64,000 nt of DNA from positions 124,001-188,000 of the forward strand of contig NZ_QXQB01000001.1 of assembly GCF_003605435.1 (NCBI RefSeq), in the 5' to 3' direction. The notes under the pieces were generated by a model, which was not told where the DNA came from, did not search any database, and saw only the letters and a list, made by a program, of their open reading frames with translations. Below, piece after piece: positions 63,395 through 64,000 of the stretch. Made by a program: the position numbers and the translations under genes. How positions within the stretch are numbered: the stretch's first letter is position 1; each line of letters opens with the position of its first letter. Origin of the DNA: Paenibacillus pinisoli (lineage in GTDB: Bacteria; Bacillota; Bacilli; Paenibacillales; Paenibacillaceae).

Positions 63395-64000
63395 CTATAG
63401 CTTAAACTGCAAGATATGTTGACGGCAGATCGTTTCGAATCCAAGCGACCGATACAACCGAATAGCGCTGGCATTATGCTCCACCACATTCAAATATACC
63501 TGATCGCTAATGGCATAACCGGACCGCGTCAGCTGTGCGCTGATTTTCCTTCCATAGCCCCGGTTCCGCCAGTCCGCATCCGTGCCGATATTGCCGAGCT
63601 CCACATACTCTTTCGAATAAATATGATAGCCGCCCAGCGCGACTAGCTCATTCTCTGCCCATATGCCATAGAACGGATTGTGCAGCTCTTCCTTGGAAAA
63701 AGCCATCATGTTCCACTCTGTCAGCCTGGACTTAATCCGTTGATAACTCTCCTGCTCAAGGCGAACGACTTGCGCATCAACGGGAGGAAGATTCGTCAAG
63801 GGCTGGTGCTTCATGAGCATAATGGGAATCGGCAGGCTATCCGTCTCCAGCTGCCGGACAAGCAAATCCTTGACTTCCGTATTCACCATACAGCTTCCGA
63901 CGGCCCCTGTCGGCAGCGCCAGACATTCTTGCAGAAATCGTTGAACACGCTTCGCTTGGAAGCCCGTATGGATCGGATAGACTGAGAAAGCATGAAACGG
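63395..64000 (-). CDS. GNAT-family N-acetyltransferase, 5' partial
   Basis: Open to the right edge of the window; the true start is outside. Visible are 201 codons. The first in-frame ATG (63889) is internal since coding-like sequence (PFHAFSVYPIHTGFQAKRVQ) continues upstream. The GNAT core is at the end: GNIGTDADWRNRGYGRKISAQLTRSGYA for acetyl-CoA, then YLNVVEHNASAIRLYRSLGFETICRQ. The N-terminal part may be a second domain. Substrate unknown. Confidence 0.85.
   Translation of the reverse strand, partial: PFHAFSVYPIHTGFQAKRVQRFLQECLALPTGAVGSCMVNTEVKDLLVRQLETDSLPIPIMLMKHQPLTNLPPVDAQVVRLEQESYQRIKSRLTEWNMMAFSKEELHNPFYGIWAENELVALGGYHIYSKEYVELGNIGTDADWRNRGYGRKISAQLTRSGYAISDQVYLNVVEHNASAIRLYRSLGFETICRQHILQFKL

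Overview
The window reads as a piece of chromosome from an endospore-forming, facultatively anaerobic Firmicute, most likely Paenibacillus or a close relative. This is inferred from gene content and signals, not from a search. The signals are strong AGGAGG-type ribosome sites, two complete ger germinant-receptor operons, a T-box leader on proS, cre-like CcpA sites, a Bacillus-type Fnr, a YumC-type ferredoxin reductase and a moderate base composition. No rRNA, tRNA, insertion sequence, phage or CRISPR array was seen. Most of it looks like ordinary chromosome with two non-coding tandem-repeat arrays and a few decayed genes.

Layout. 1-6.5 kb: 3' end of an Fsr-type efflux gene, a small secreted protein, a DeoR regulator coupled to nagA, two acetyltransferases and a secreted GH19 chitinase. 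6.7-9.3 kb: an OmpR/VanRS-like two-component system and a methyltransferase. 9.4-10.1 kb: a 51/54-bp tandem array. 10.2-16 kb: azlCD, a short-chain dehydrogenase, a large Na+/H+ antiporter and a secreted chitin-active LPMO. 16.6-20.7 kb: a gerK-like operon (A-C-B-D order) behind a good sigma-G promoter. 20.9-25.5 kb: a CadA-type metal ATPase and a fused two-domain prenyl synthase/terpene-synthase-like protein. 26-29.7 kb: Fe-S and redox genes (SufR-like regulator, TrhO, YumC-type reductase, IscA-like protein, ferredoxin). 29.8-33.3 kb: second ger operon (A-B-C order). 33.4-37.5 kb: HssRS-like two-component system and a serine hydrolase. 37.7-46.3 kb: ndk, fnr, pflA, pflB, mobA, adhE and a hemerythrin-like gene. 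46.5-55 kb: hydrolase, CopD-like protein, acetyltransferases, a frameshifted lipoprotein gene, a 100-bp tandem array, an Opp-type permease pair and a DUF3626 gene. 55-64 kb: metE with its LysR regulator, T-box-proS, a stand-alone murG homologue, a LigD polymerase lacking the ligase catalytic domain, and a truncated acetyltransferase.

Genes that seem to work together. (1) Chitin use: LPMO, GH19 chitinase and NagA, with CcpA-type cre sites near the two secreted enzymes. (2) Fermentation: an Fnr homologue with a C-terminal cysteine cluster, and TGTGA-N6-TCACA-like boxes in front of pflB, adhE and the hemerythrin-like gene. (3) Fe-S/redox: regulator, carrier, ferredoxin and ferredoxin reductase within 3.6 kb. 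(4) Spore germination: two different receptor operons. The most unusual single gene is the fused prenyl synthase at 23.1-25.5 kb, whose N-terminal half carries its own pair of Asp-rich motifs.
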